DNA of 64,000 nt from Mixophyes australis (taxonomy: Eukaryota; Chordata; Amphibia; Anura; Limnodynastidae): NCBI GenBank assembly GCA_036250195.1, contig JAVHZZ010000003.1, forward strand, positions 344,784,875 through 344,848,874, given 5' to 3'. The notes below the pieces were generated by a model. The model did no database searches. It was not told where the DNA came from and saw only the letters and a list, made by a program, of their open reading frames with translations. Shown in pieces: positions 35,700 through 48,505 of this stretch; the first letter of the stretch is position 1; every line of letters begins with the position of its first letter. Both the position numbers and the translations under genes were made by a program.

Positions 35700-36990
35700 A
35701 AAAGAAGGTAATCTCTAGGGTGAGTGGGATGGGAAGAGGGAGGAGAAGGGTAGTGAAGTATGTCCCTAGAATAACATAAACCTGTTATTTTGTCAGAGTG
35801 AGGGAGAAGTTTCGCTTAGAGTGAGGTGCGCATCTTCGTCTATGGAGGACCTGTATGATAGGTCCAAGGGAGATAGAACAGCTTCTTAGAAATTTACGCC
35901 ATGTCTATCTGTGGTAGGATTGGGATTCCACATTTAATTATATTTATCTCCTTTATCTTTTAATTGTAAGTGAATCTTTCCAATGGTCACTATGAGCCCA
36001 ATTTTATTTACTATGGCCTGGATAGAAGGAAGTAGTTTTTACCACTGCTTAGCTAAAGTACATTTTGCTGCATTTAGTACATGGAAGAGAAGTTTAGCAG
36101 AACAGTAGTTTAGGTTGGTTCAGGCCAGTAGGAATTGGATTTCCCCTCCAGAATTTTCATATTTTGGGAAATATCCACCCGATATGAAGAAACACGTCAG
36201 CAAAGATGAGGGAAATATATAATGAAATATTGTGGATACCGAAGTCCACCTTGAGTAGATCTTGTATGAGTTTTCTTAAATGAGGTTGAGTTAAGGGCCA
36301 TGTCTACTCTGCGTCCAGTTTTCGTCCAAGCCTCTTCAGCTGGCTGGTGAGCTAGGTCTCTCCCCTAGTACCGTTCATGTTTCAATAGGAGATCAGACAG
36401 GGAAGTGGGCAATAAGTACAAAATATAAATAAGTCTTTTCTCCAGGGATTATAATATGAAGCTAGAGAGCTGAGCCCTTGGCAGTTAATGCAGGAATTAG
36501 TGTATTTGTAGGTTTTCAAAAAGCATTGGGAGGGAACAATCCCGCTTTTATACAATATAACTCATGCTAAATTAAAATTTAAGGCTGAATTAATTAGCTA
36601 ATTAACATATTAAAAGCACAAAAAAGCTTAAATAGTACAAAGCTGTAAACTTAAACATCATAAATGGCCACATCATTATATAAATATACAATGTAATTTA
36701 TATTATTTTAAATACATCATTAATGTCAATTACAAGTGCAGCAAAAAGATTAGACGTAATAGTAAATGATGAAATTATGCAACAGCTTAACTGATATATA
36801 GAAACAATGGGGAAAAGTTACAATATTAAAATATTTACTAAAATACATAATCAGGTACAGGCTAAGATCACTTAAAAGAAGTTAAACCATAGTCCCATTC
36901 AAACCTTTTTAAGACAATTAAATGAGGGCAGGGATTAAACTACTAGGATTCTTTTAATCCTGGCCCTCAGCATTTTGGTAGAGATGAATT
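35700..36990. other. Intergenic, nothing identified
   Basis: No coding segment, RNA gene or classifiable repeat seen. 36540-36860 is strongly A/T-rich. Confidence 0.45.
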
Positions 36991-37009
36991 CTGATTGGAA
37001 CACAGAAGG

Positions 37010-37175
37010 GGACATTTATGAAAACTGTTCCACGGGCGATTGTGTAGAAAATAAGGTATTGCCCATAGCAACCAATCAGATTTTGACATTTTTATAGTAC
37101 AGTTTAGAAAATTAAAGCTAAATTCTGATTGGTTGCTATGAATAACCACACCTTTTTCACCCAGTTATCCATGAA
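37010..37175. mobile_element. Palindromic MITE family A, diverged copy 4
   Basis: GGGGACATTTATGAAAACTG, GCCCATAGCAACCAATCAGA and ATTCTGATTGGTTGCTATGA arms are recognisable; outer ends have diverged. Confidence 0.65.
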
Positions 37176-37557
37176 AAGTTTTGAGAAATATTTCTCAGTG
37201 TCTAGGTGTGATGTGTAGTGTAGCTCTATACTAGGGAACACGATGCTTTGTGTTAAACTACTTATATCACCAAGTGGATAAGATTGACATATTATGATTA
37301 AAAGTGCCACACAGTGATAAACCTCCTTCAGATGTATTCATTGCGTAAAGAAATACAGGGTGTCCCCTTGCCAGAAATGTATCGATCACAATGTCTAAAG
37401 TAATTCCTCAATCATTCTCATCTGTCTCAATCCTCTTTATAGTAATGCATTGTGAATCAGGTGGATTATTGAGGGAGATCATAAATTACAGTGGCCAGTC
37501 TAATGTAGCTTCAATGTATAGCTAGGTTTTTCTTTTTTTATTTAATCAAAACACTAA

Positions 37558-37700
37558 GGGGTATATTTACTGTACTGCAGGTTTGAAGAGTGGAGATGTT
37601 GCCTATAGCAACCAATTAGATTTTAGATGTCAATTTTAAGATTGTACTAAATAAATGATAACTAGAATCTGACTGGTTGTTATAGGCAACATCGCCCCAA
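37558..37700. mobile_element. Palindromic MITE family A, copy 5
   Basis: GGGGTATATTTACTGTACTG, AGTGGAGATGTTGCCTATAG and the GGTTGTTATAGGCAACATCG arm; the right end is truncated. Confidence 0.75.
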
Positions 37701-38562
37701 AATCTTAGGGTAAGTGTGGGGGCAGTACCTGAACTAAAATTATATGTTTCTTTGTAGGTATCGTCGGTGTGGTAATCGTTTTTACGATTACCACTGCATA
37801 CAGGAAAAGGAGAATTTCCTGTTGTATCAATGACAGCAGGTAATGTTCTACCATTTATGCTATGGTAGGGATCTCTAATGTGGGGTAGGTAAGGGTCTGA
37901 AGTGTTCTCTCAAAAAAAAATTGCTGGGTGGCATTAAGAAGCAGTCGGGTAGGACAGTTGTAATATATTGCAATAATGAAAAATGTTGGAGGTTATTGTC
38001 CACACCTTCCAGGACTTGTCAGACTGGTGGGCAGTGGTGTAACACACACTGCTGGCTGTAGTGTTCACATAGTGCCTGTTCTAATAGGAGAAACAATGGT
38101 TTATTCTGTTATAATAGGACTCTATTGGGGTCCAAGAGCCAGATGGAAAGTAAAAACAGCCGGGTGGAGCACCCGGGAAATAGGTGCTGGGGAGAACACT
38201 GGTGTGTTATATATGATGAATAGGGGGTCTGTGAAATGGGGAAGAGAAATATCTGTGATTGGCGAATAGGAATAAGATGAGGAGGGTGTGGGTTTATGAT
38301 GGGGATGATGATTACGTGTTACACAGCTCCCCACATTACATCACTGGTGAGATAGAGAGAGAATGAGAAGGAGATAAGGGAAAGGAGAGGAGCAGGGTGT
38401 GATACATAGATACAGCAAGTGGAGGGGGAGATTACCTGGAGATGCAAATAGGGGCAACATGGGGAGAGGGAGAGAGGATATACACAGGAAGTGAGGAGAG
38501 TTGAAGGGACACATAGAAAACAAGAGGGACAGGTCAACAAATACGTGAAACATGGAAAAGTG

Positions 38563-39390
38563 ACATGTCAGGAGGGAGAGATGTAGGAACACAGGGAAGC
38601 CACGAGGGAGAGATGTAGGAACACAGGGAAGCCACGAGGGAGAGATGTAGGAACACAGGGAAGCCACGAGGGAGAGATGTAGGAACACAGGGGAGCCACG
38701 AGGGAGAGATGTAGGAACACAGGGGAGCCACGAGGGAGAGATGTAGGAACACAGGGGAGCCACTAAGGGAGAGATGTAGGAACACAGGGGAGCCACTAAG
38801 GGAGAGATGTAGGAACACAGGGGAGCCACTAAGGGAGAGATGTAGGAACACAGGGGAGCCACTAAGGGAGAGATGTAGGAACACAGGGGAGCCACTAAGG
38901 GAGAGATGTAGGAACACAGGGGAGCCACTAAGGGAGAGATGTAGGAACACAGGGGAGCCACGAGGGAGAGATGTAGGAGCACAGGGGAGCCACGAGGGAG
39001 AGATGTAGGAACACAGGGGAGCCACGAGGGAGAGATGTAGGAACACAGGGGAGCCACGAGGGAGAGATGTAGGAACACAGGGGAGCCACGAGGGAGAGAT
39101 GTAGGAACACAGGGGAGCCACGAGGGAGAGATGTAGGAACACAGGGGAGCCACGAGGGAGAGATGTAGGAACACAGGGGAGCCACGAGGGAGAGATGTAG
39201 GAACACAGGGGAGCCACTAAGGGAGAGATGTAGGAACACAGGGGAGCCACTAAGGGAGAGATGTAGGAACACAGGGGAGCCACGAGGGAGAGATGTAGGA
39301 GCACAGGGGAGCCACGAGGGAGAGATGTAGGAGCACAGGGGAGCCACGAGGGAGAGATGTAGGAACACAGGGGAGCCGTAAGGGAGAAGT
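38563..39390. repeat. 32/33-bp minisatellite, about 25 copies
   Basis: Unit GGGAGAGATGTAGGAACACA plus GGGGAGCCACGA (32 bp), or with CACTAA in place of CACGA (33 bp). The two unit types come in blocks: about six 32-bp units, six 33-bp units, eight 32-bp units, two 33-bp units, then 32-bp units. Neither strand has a promoter or splice context; the unit lacks stops in minus-strand frames, so long artefactual reading frames appear. Confidence 0.97.
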
Positions 39391-39399
39391 TAAGGCACA

Positions 39400-40285
39400 C
39401 ATCTAATGCAGAACAGCGTTGAAAGACTAATATAGGAAAATAATAAATGCAGAGCTCTAGATTGTAACACCAGTCCTACAGTGCCACCATGAGGAGGTAA
39501 CCTAAAGTCTCCACAATGTTATTATGCATTACTACAGAAAGCCCTGAGTCACCATAAGGGAATACCGGACCTTCCAAAATAGTACTATGAAGATAATTGA
39601 AAGGTTCTCAATTCATTTAACTGGCAAATATGCAAACTACGTGGAGGTACAGACTATTACAAATGTGCAGAAGCCAACTTTCCATGGTTTCTAGATCTAA
39701 TTTAACAATTGCAGTTAATAAAATAAAGAGACCTTAGATGCAATACTTGGGATGTGTACCCCATACTTCCTCTTCACACCTCACATACTTCTTTGAATCT
39801 GATAAGTAACGATGACATAAAATGTACACTGTAGTTCTGTTTTTTTCATCTCAATACAATGTTGACGAGTCACCTACAAACCACCCCCCTCCCGTCTTTC
39901 TTTTGGAATCAAGCCCCCATCACTCTTCACCGGCATAATGCTTCTCCTTGTTTGGATCTAATAACTAAATATTTGTGAATACACTCAGTCACTGTCTTCC
40001 ACAAGAGTCTGCCTCGTCCCAACATTTTTTCCCAATCACATATTACCTATTTATTATTTAGTAGTTTAATAGTTTGATACATATTTTATGCCAGACAATG
40101 GTTTTAATTTTATTATTAATATGTAGTGAATCTGATTTATTTTTATTTATGTGCAGGCGTTATTGGAATAAGCAATACATTTGAGTTATTAGGCGTATGT
40201 CAAGTACCTGAAGGGTGCCACGCATAACCAACAAAGATAACTGAGGAGAAAAAAACAAACATAAAAAAGGACAAACAAAAACACT
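39400..40285. other. Intergenic, nothing identified
   Basis: Unremarkable A/T-rich sequence to the right of the minisatellite. No gene or clear repeat seen. Confidence 0.45.
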
Positions 40286-40289
40286 AAGA

Positions 40290-40455
40290 GGTATATTTAC
40301 TAAACTGCTGGTTTGAAAAAGTGGAGATATTGCCTATAGCAACCAGATTCTAGTTATTTTGTAGAATGTACTAAATAAATGACAGCTAGAATCTGATTGG
40401 TTGCTATAGGCAACATCTCCACTTTTTCAAACCCTCAGTTAAGTAAATATACCCT
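40290..40455. mobile_element. Palindromic MITE family A, copy 6
   Basis: GAGGTATATTTACTAAACTG, AAAAAGTGGAGATATTGCCT and the mirrored arm ending AAGTAAATATACCCTCT. Confidence 0.85.
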
Positions 40456-42298
40456 CTAAACGTACTGAAACGTGAGCCATGAAAATACTACTATTAAAAA
40501 GCTGGGTGCTTGGACATGAACATGTTGTCTGTTTTGGGGTGTTTTTGTGCCTTTTCTGCCTTTTTTTTTTAATTTGATTCTCCAAGATCTATAAACATAT
40601 GAGCTCAACAAAGGGACGCTATTATATTGTAGCCAACACAATGTGTTTCACACCCAAAATGGCAGCTCCTTCGAGTTGAAAGGGGATGATAGATAATTTG
40701 CCTACACAGCAGCACAATTTGAGCAGTTGTGCAAATGGAAATGAATAATTTAAGATCAATTGTATGTAAAGGATAACATGCACATTATCATGTCAAAGGT
40801 CCTTACAGAATTCCAGCTCCTGAAGACTAATACCATCCAGGTGTTAGTGTTTATGTCCATTAATGCACATTAGGGAATGTATGAGACACTATTGTCAAAT
40901 AAGAAAAGCAGTTAGAACTAAAAAGAGGAAATCCAAACAGTGATTACATGTCAGGCAGTGTGTGAGTCACCACTCATTTGTGTACAGTAGTGTATCCTCT
41001 GCTCTTCCACTCAAGGTGACCATCACTGCTGGGAGTAGGGGAGCCCAGAACCCTCCCAAGGTCCCTGGTCTGCTCTCAGAGGAACAGAACTGGGGACTAT
41101 TCTGAGCATGCGCCGGTCCCAGTTACAGGCTTCTCTGCGTCTGCACCAGACCCACACATGCTTCAGGCACACGCTAGATTGACATGCTTATTAACTGTTC
41201 ATTTAGGAGGACAACTTTTAAACCATACCGGTACAAATTCCCATCAAACGACTTAACTCTCTACTATTAAACTTTAATTGCTTCATTTCGGGCCCTGAGA
41301 GCCCTTGAGGAAATCATGATTCATAAACACTCATGATGTGTAACCGAGCAATATTACGTAATCGCACTTGGATAAAAAATAATAATTGGGTAGACATTGA
41401 CAATACTGTCCTGAAAGATAACCAATCAGAATTCCTCCCATGGCTGCCCAGGAGAGACAGACCAGCCTCAGCCTAAAATGCCCCAATGATAAAAATCTAT
41501 CTTTCAACATGGGATTGGATAAATAAAAAAAAATGCCTGTTCTCACAATACCCATCTCCCCTCATGCCTATATGGAAACACCTGAAGGCAGTGCTGAAAA
41601 TTCTCACTTCTTTGCAATAAGAATAGTATCTGACGCTTCCTCCACATATTGGGACATTCCGGCACCTCCTAATTTACAACTTCAATTCAAACACTCTCTC
41701 TCTAGAAATCAACGTTTACAAAGATAAGATAGTCCATAGCAGGGGAGGACTGGCAATTTTTGGACTGGAGGGGCAACCACAAGCAAGTGGTCCAGGCTCT
41801 TTCGCCAGGGTCACAATGGAAAAATGGGCCCGACGAAAACTATGCAGGGGGGTGGTTTGTATACAAAACAATCCCACATGATTTCAAGATTTTCTCTGTA
41901 TTCTATACAGAGAGCATCTCATAAATCATATACAACACAGAAAACATTATAGTGACCTTAACAGAATGCAGAGAGCATTCTAGCTACTTCTATACAATAC
42001 ACAGAACATTTTAGTGATCATTATACAATACAGAGAGCATTAAATGACCAATAAATACTTGTTAACCATTCTAAATTACCAATATACAACCCAGCCAGCC
42101 CCTGGTCCATATCAACTTAAAGGTAAAAAGAACAACTGCACATTACTGGGTAATAGGGAATACTTTCTGTATGTCTGATCACCATTATATCAACAGAACT
42201 GCATTTTCCAGCAGTGTGTGATCTGTTGGACAGATTGCGTAAGAGACATAGCTGGTGTAACATCCTTCTATAGCAATTACTGGATATCTACAGGAAGT

Positions 42299-42378
42299 CT
42301 AACGGTAGTGTTACACTGGCTAGTTTTACTGACACATTCGCTGTGGGAAAAAATCACCAGTGTAACACTACCCTTAGA
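42299..42378. mobile_element. Short hairpin MITE, 80 bp
   Basis: CTAACGGTAGTGTTACACTGG is mirrored by CCAGTGTAACACTACCCTTAG around a 38-bp loop. No target duplication could be assigned. Confidence 0.6.
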
Positions 42379-42510
42379 GCACCGATTATTTTTGCTGCAG
42401 ATAAATCGATCTTGTAAATACATGATGAACTGTCTCGGCTCTGTTTACAGCAGTCAGCTTGATACTAAAGGAAAGCACTGGGCTAGGCACAGTTAGTCCA
42501 CACTGTCAGG

Positions 42511-42903
42511 CAGGGCCGGATTAAGGGAATGGAGGCCGCTGGGCTAAGGGGCCCTCCATTCCCCGCGAGGCCCCCAATGTGAGCCGTCCGCCGCCCCCCA
42601 CCCCCCGCGAGGACCCCCCCAAGCACTTACCTGTCAGTGCAGTCCTCCGTCCCGGCGCGCTGTAAGCTCCTTACTGAGGAGATCTCGCGAGAGTTCATGA
42701 ACTCTCGCGAGATATCCTCAGTAAGCAGACTACAGCGCGCCGGGACGGAGGACTTCACTGACAGTACTCAGCAGCATCGATCGGGCCGGGGGCGCCCCCG
42801 CCCCCGACCGATCAATAATGCTGCTGAGGAGTTTGAAGGGCCCCCTGGATGCCCGAGGCCCCTGGGCTATAGCCCAGTTAGACCTCGGGTTAATCCGGCC
42901 CTG
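42511..42903. mobile_element. Large GC-rich hairpin MITE, hAT-like, perfect target duplication
   Basis: Termini CAGGGCCGGATTAA and TTAATCCGGCCCTG. CTGTCAGG flanks both sides (42503-42510, 42904-42911). Nested inverted arms include AGTCCTCCGTCCCGGCGCGC and its complement. The centre is a palindrome carrying two TCTCGCGAGA motifs around TTCATGAA. Confidence 0.85.
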
Positions 42904-44149
42904 CTGTCAGGTAACAATAAGTGTGCCTGTGCAGCATGAAAGCAAAAGCTTCCTCTAGAGCTAGCAGAGGACGGAATGATTTTATTATGATAAATGGTGA
43001 CGGACAGTTACGGTTGCCAGGAGCCGACCGTTTTATGATTTGAATAGCGACTGGTTCAGATTTCACGTCGCTGCCTTCCGCTGTCTCTCCTCGTTCCATC
43101 TGTACTAAACTACTTTTTTTTTTATTGGGAGGCGGATAATCAGTGCTTGATCAGCCAATGGGGGGCTGGAGCCAGGGGGGCGCAGCGTCGCCAAAATGTT
43201 TTTTCTGTTGTTTTTTTTTTCTAAATGTGGCAGCCGGAGTCGTTGGGACCGCCCCTGTTGTAAAGGACGTTCCCGACTGTCACGATCACATGACAGGCAG
43301 TCTGGCAGCGAACTTTTATATCAGAGTTGTTCAGTTTTCTTGCTGCCTATGGATAAAACACAAATGCTCTATAGATACAGTTCTATTCAAATTACTGAGC
43401 TGAGGTTTGCTGTATGTATAGGCCTCAGTGTATTTAAATTTAAATAAAAATAAAGTCAGAAAGTGTTGCAGGAGGGTGTACAAAATTAAATCAGTCACGA
43501 TTGTCTGCATGTGGAAAATCACTTTAAGCAATATCCATATAGAGCATTACATGCAAGTCTACTTTTAAGTGCAGGTGTCGCTCTTTTTATGGCTGTCTTA
43601 AATGTATATTGTGCTGGAATGCTAATTACATGCAAATGTTTACTAGTGAGCAGTAACAGATGTGTTAATGTATCATTAAGTAGCAATATGCTGCACATAT
43701 GGGATAATGGTTTGAAAGCATCAAAAAACATACATTGGGGCAAAGCTCAAGATTTAGACACTTTTGCAGACACAAAAACAGATTCTGAGAATTACTGGTA
43801 CTCCCACCGTACAGAACAAGAGAATTTGTACTGTGGATTTACACATACCGAGTAAGAACAGCAAGACAATAAAAATAACCTACTACCTACACAGTGTGAC
43901 CTACCTGAGAACCTGCCTGACATATTGATGTACTAGTTCCTAATTAACTGATAGGGTACATGCTCATAAATATTATACATCCATAAAATGACTAACGCCA
44001 CTGCAGGTGATGCAGTCGCTGCAGAGCACAGATGTGAGGGAACTCAGCAACCTCCAGAGACCAACGCTCTTAGACAAGCAGAGGACCTTTCTGAGCATGT
44101 GCTGGTCACAATTTCTACATTATTCTGTCCTGATCTAGCAGTCCCACGC

Positions 44150-45975
44150 CTTCATCACACCATAGCAATAATCCTTGATCAAGATGCTCTGGCTCCTCTT
44201 TCTTCTCAGTGTTGACCACAACCTGAGCTTTGGCTCACAAATGACATGCAAATTCTCCCACAGAAAGAAGTAGAACCTCAGTAGAAAAAAAATCTTGTTT
44301 TGTCTGATGACTTCCACAAATATACAGCTATTTACTACTTCTACCAAAATGCTCTGAGCACTGCCAGAACAAATATACTTCCAAGCTCTAATTTCCACTC
44401 AGGATTATAGCTTTGCACCATCGTCCCTTCCAACCACCATCACTGCCCAAGATCTTGCTTAATACTTCAAGGACGAGGATAACAAATCATTTTATGATAT
44501 GGTATCCTTTTCCCAAAGCAACACAATGTTAAATTCCCTTCCAGGTAACTTCTCTTCTCCAGTGGTATCTTTCTATCATTATACAAGCATATTTCAAATA
44601 CTCCTAATCCAAAAACAAAAAAAAACACACACCCAAAACTAATTCTAAACCAAACCCTCTCAGATTATGGTCCAATCTCTCAACTCCCAAGCTTACGAGA
44701 GACTTGCTTACACTCAACTCACACAACCTATTGGACCCCTTTAGTCAGGCTTTAGCTTCCAAAAGAGCTTGCTGTGACTAAGGTGGTCAATGAGTTGATG
44801 ACTTTTACTCTCTTCTAATTCTTTTTAACACTTATTTGTCACTACTTACCTCTCAATTCTTATAGAATTGGTACATTCCACATTGTCCTTTTCTGGTTCT
44901 CATTCTACATATTAAACTTCTCCTTCAGTGTTTGTTTCTCTGGATCCACCTCCTCAATCCTTTGGGAGTACCACAAGGCTCAGTCCTAGGATCTGTTTAT
45001 TCACTATCCTACTTCTCTTGTAAATCTAAAAATTTCCTTTGGGTTTCAGCGTTACCTCTGTTCAGATGATACTCAAATGGATTTGTCCTCTGCTCACCTG
45101 TTGTGGCCCACATTACACAACCTTTGAAAATATGAGCAGTTAGTGTTTTCACCAATCAACAGAATCTACTTATCAGACATCTCATTTCTGTTGACAACCA
45201 GACAAACCCTACTCATCAAGCTTGCTGCCTCTGTGATGCAGAACTGACCTTTATAACCCACATCCAATCTGTCTTTAAAACATGTTCCATATATCCAAGG
45301 GCTCTTGCCCACTGGTGTTGCATTAAATAGGATCTTGTTTGAGGTGGTTAATAAGGGGCTGTGTGTCAATGGAGGGAACATTACATTGTCCCCAATAAGA
45401 TCAGTTGCAGTAATCACAAGTAAATGGAGCAGACCCTGTCTTAAAAAAAACAACAACAAAAAAAAAAACCCACAAGAAAAGCTTCCAACCAGTAGTACGT
45501 ACAAGGTACATTTTCATGGTTTTATGAGCATTAAAAAAACACTAGTAAAAGCATTTACTTTCATGCCAGTGGATAGAAGGTCTTGATCTCCAGAAGATGC
45601 ATGTGTTTATACACTATAGAAACTTTAAATCATGCTCTAATGATATCATTGACTATTGCAATTCCCTGCTTACTGGTCTTCCCCTAACCATACTTTCAAC
45701 AGTACATTGTTTTTTGAACCTGGTGGCAAAGCTAATTTACCTTGCAAAGCATACTGTTGCTGATGCTCCAGTCTGTTATTGGTTGTCTGTACTATACCAA
45801 ACCAAATATAAATTATTTCTACTAACATACAAAACTGCACCGACATCTCTGTACTGGTCTCAAAAAATCTTCTATCTCGATCCCTCTGCTCTTCAACTCT
45901 TACTTGCTCCAATTAAAAGACCTTTTTTCCTGTGGAGTTCTGCCGCCCCCAAGTACACCAAGACTTTCCTCTAAT
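44150..45975 (+). mobile_element. Ancient L2-like LINE, heavily decayed
   Basis: Scattered blocks in order: DQDALAPLSSQC (about 44180), a GVPQGSVLG block (about 44966-44992), a CSDDTQMDL-like trace of the catalytic region (about 45060), and the C-terminal DYCNSLLTGLP (about 45650) followed by LLTYKTAPTSLY and FLWSSAAPKYTKTF (to 45974). Frameshifts and stops separate them. It is much older than the 14.2-kb copy. Confidence 0.8.
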
Positions 45976-46191
45976 GTTTCCCAAACAGAGTCCTAAGGTA
46001 CCATTAACAGTGCGTTTTCCATATCTCCTTGCTGGAGCACAAGACCGACACATTAAAATTATACCACCTGTGGATATATCAAAACGCGCCAGTCAGTAAT
46101 GAATACACCTGTGCTCCAGCAAGAAGATATGGAAAACATGCACTGTTTGGGTAAGCTGAGGACTGAGTTTGGGAAACACTGCTCTAGACTC
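45973..46191. mobile_element. hAT-like MITE, left end damaged
   Basis: TGTTTCCCAAACAGAG and CTGAGTTTGGGAAACACTG termini, with inner CACAAGACCGACACATTAAA and TCCTTGCTGGAGCACA/TGTGCTCCAGCAAGA arms. CTCTAGAC follows on the right (46192-46199); on the left only CTCTA remains. Same family as 7.57 kb. Confidence 0.65.
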
Positions 46192-46197
46192 TAAAGG

Positions 46198-46512
46198 GCC
46201 TGAGTCATGAAGGAGAGTAAAGCATAAAAAGGGGGTAGATGTTGCACCTTGGCAAAACCATGATGCATTGGAGTGGGATGTAAATTTAAAATGTGGGGAC
46301 AGATTTATAGTCAGGGTAGGGCATGTATTAGATAAACTTTAAATTTCAGTGTAAAAATAAAGCCATCAAGGATTTGTGTGCTAGATGAAAAACCAGACAG
46401 TATTTAACTTATGTGCAAAATAATAAACTAATTTGCACCCCTTGCAGTGTACCATTGTCCCGGAGAACATTTACTCCATTTTTGCCTTACTTTTCTCATT
46501 GACTCAGGCCCT
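46198..46512. mobile_element. MITE family E, diverged copy
   Basis: Ends GGGCCTGAGTCATGAAGG and CATTGACTCAGGCCC. The right arm (CAGTATTTAACTTATGTGCA, ATTTGCACCCCTTGCA) is well kept, the left arm has been replaced or diverged. Confidence 0.7.
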
Positions 46513-46899
46513 AAACCTTCAAGCATTCCCTGATAACAACTCTATAGCCAAGCTTATCAAATTCCAAAATCACCATCTTACCCTCAGTAAGCCATCCTAC
46601 AAGATAACACCACCTCTACAATGTTCGAGCAAAACAGAGAGACTATACTCAAACCTACTAACCCACAAACCAACATTGCTCAGTGACTGGATGAAGGCGC
46701 ACTCAATGCAATCCAACTGGACCAAAAAGCAATCTACGGCATTTAGCTCATGTACCAAGCTTCTGTTTACCTGTAGAAGGTAAGCTTGTGAGCAGAGTTC
46801 TTACCTCAATATTGTTTTATTACCGTGTTCCCAATAGTAAAGCGAAGTAAAGTATCCCGATGTTACATAATAAAAATTACTAATCATCAATAAATCCTA

Positions 46900-48070
46900 A
46901 TCCATTATTGGGACCCTCATTGATTATAGTTCGATACTTTGGAACTGGTGAATGGATTTAATACGTTTCTGCCAATAAATCCACTGCTTTGTTTTATTAA
47001 ATGGAGATCCTAAATTAAGGATTTTTGAGTGGCCTGAAAGTGTTTCAGTGGCAGAAATCACATTATTCATCTAAGTGGCAAAGCCACATTTCTAAACATC
47101 TAAAACTTATCTCCCAAATTGTAAAAATATATCCACGATCATAAACAGATACAAATCTACTGTGTATGCATTTGTCCAAGGTTTTCCTCGATCCATTTAC
47201 AAAAATGGATCTAGGAAACATTCACTTTCTAAGAGTTTAGTTTGCATGATGCAATACATTTGTATTTGGGCATGATGTATAATGGTGCTTTTAGCCTTAA
47301 TTTTGAAAGATATATATATTTATTAAATTTTAGTACAAAAATTCAAGGGGTTTAAATTTAATTCCCTAAGTAGAACACTGATTAGAGTGAAAAAATAAAT
47401 AAAAAAAAAGACATAGAACAAAGGAATACTGAAGATGGCAAAATAAGCCCACAAAGAGCAAGTGGCTGATGTCATTACCCCCATCCAATATTTAATTGTT
47501 TTAACCAGTGTGAACAGATAATGGAATATCTAATTTTAGACTGCTAATTTGGAGAGTGAATAAAAATAACATTTGTTCATCAGGAGGGTTAATGGTTTAA
47601 AATCCACATGTAAAGAGCAGACTCTTGTTTGTTGCCTAGCGACTGCCTCATGTGGGAAAGCTGCTGTCAGTCACTTGGTTTCTATCCAGAGAATGAAGAT
47701 TTCTCCCTCAGAAAGTGTCCCGGATTGGCCAGAGGTGATGTAATCTTTAATTGTTATCATCTGAATAATAACAAAGTATACATTTTCATTAAATGACAAA
47801 AATGGTTTAAGCCATTTTGGCAGTTAAAAGGTTTAAATGAGGCATCACGTGCAAATACAAATATACATATTTTGAAACAATATGAACCTGCATATAACGC
47901 ATTATTACAAGAAGCTCAGTGGTCATATTAAGGCAATTTTTTTTAGAAAACCAGTGTATATGATAAAAAGCAAGTTTCTGCGATATTAAGGAAAATTACA
48001 TTTGTAAATTATTTGTCAGCTTTATTTTATAACTGGCATCTACATATAACGCAGCATTTTTAAGAGAATA
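46900..48070. other. Intergenic, nothing identified
   Basis: A/T-rich sequence without recognisable genes. No transposon ends seen. Confidence 0.45.
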
Positions 48071-48074
48071 TTTA

Positions 48075-48505
48075 ATCATTCATATTAGTCCCAGGCGCTT
48101 ACAATCTATACTGTCTCGCCTGTTCTCTCTCTCTCCCCCCCCCCCCCCCCCCCCCTCCCCATCTTATCTCCTCACAGGTTGCGCCACGGAAGAAACAACC
48201 AACAAAAACCGGAACTGGAACATACGTCAAGGCAGCACCTACCTTCATAACAACAAAACAAAGCGCAGACGTCCCAGGTAAGCCCTCCCAAAAGGGTCTC
48301 TACCACCCACTTCACAGCTTACAATCTATATTCTCCACCACACAGACACACTAGGGTTAATTTTGCCAGAAGCCAATTAACCTACCAGTATGTCTTGAAT
48401 ATTGAAAGAAACCCTGCGGAGAATGTACAAAATCCGCACCCTGGTTGGAATTGAACTCATGAGCCCAGTGCTGTGAGGCAGCAATGCTAACCACTGTGCA
48501 CATTA
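48075..48505 (+). mobile_element. Dispersed frog-type repeat, copy 3, split by a 206-bp insert
   Basis: 48075-48110 resembles the TCACTCACATCAGTCCC segment of the 10.26-kb element and 48317-48505 its later part (GCCAATTAACCTACCAGTAT, GAACTCATGAGCCCAGTGCT). Between them is foreign sequence bounded by the direct repeat GCTTACAATCTATA (48097-48110, 48317-48330). The insert holds a CT then C-only tract (48126-48155) and an open 100-nt segment. Confidence 0.6.

Noticed and set aside
38341..39400. Long minus-strand reading frames (up to 288 codons) with LHLSLVAPLCSYISP repeats
   Set aside because: They are the 32/33-bp minisatellite read in three frames; the unit simply lacks stops. No start context, splicing or homology.
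43511..43855. 114-codon plus-strand reading frame in the intergenic region
   Set aside because: No recognisable domain, no Kozak, splice or polyadenylation context; length is within chance for 64 kb.
48126..48155. CT/C tract as a polypyrimidine tract of a real plus-strand gene
   Set aside because: No neighbouring exons on the plus strand were found. Kept only as a question about the 206-bp insert.
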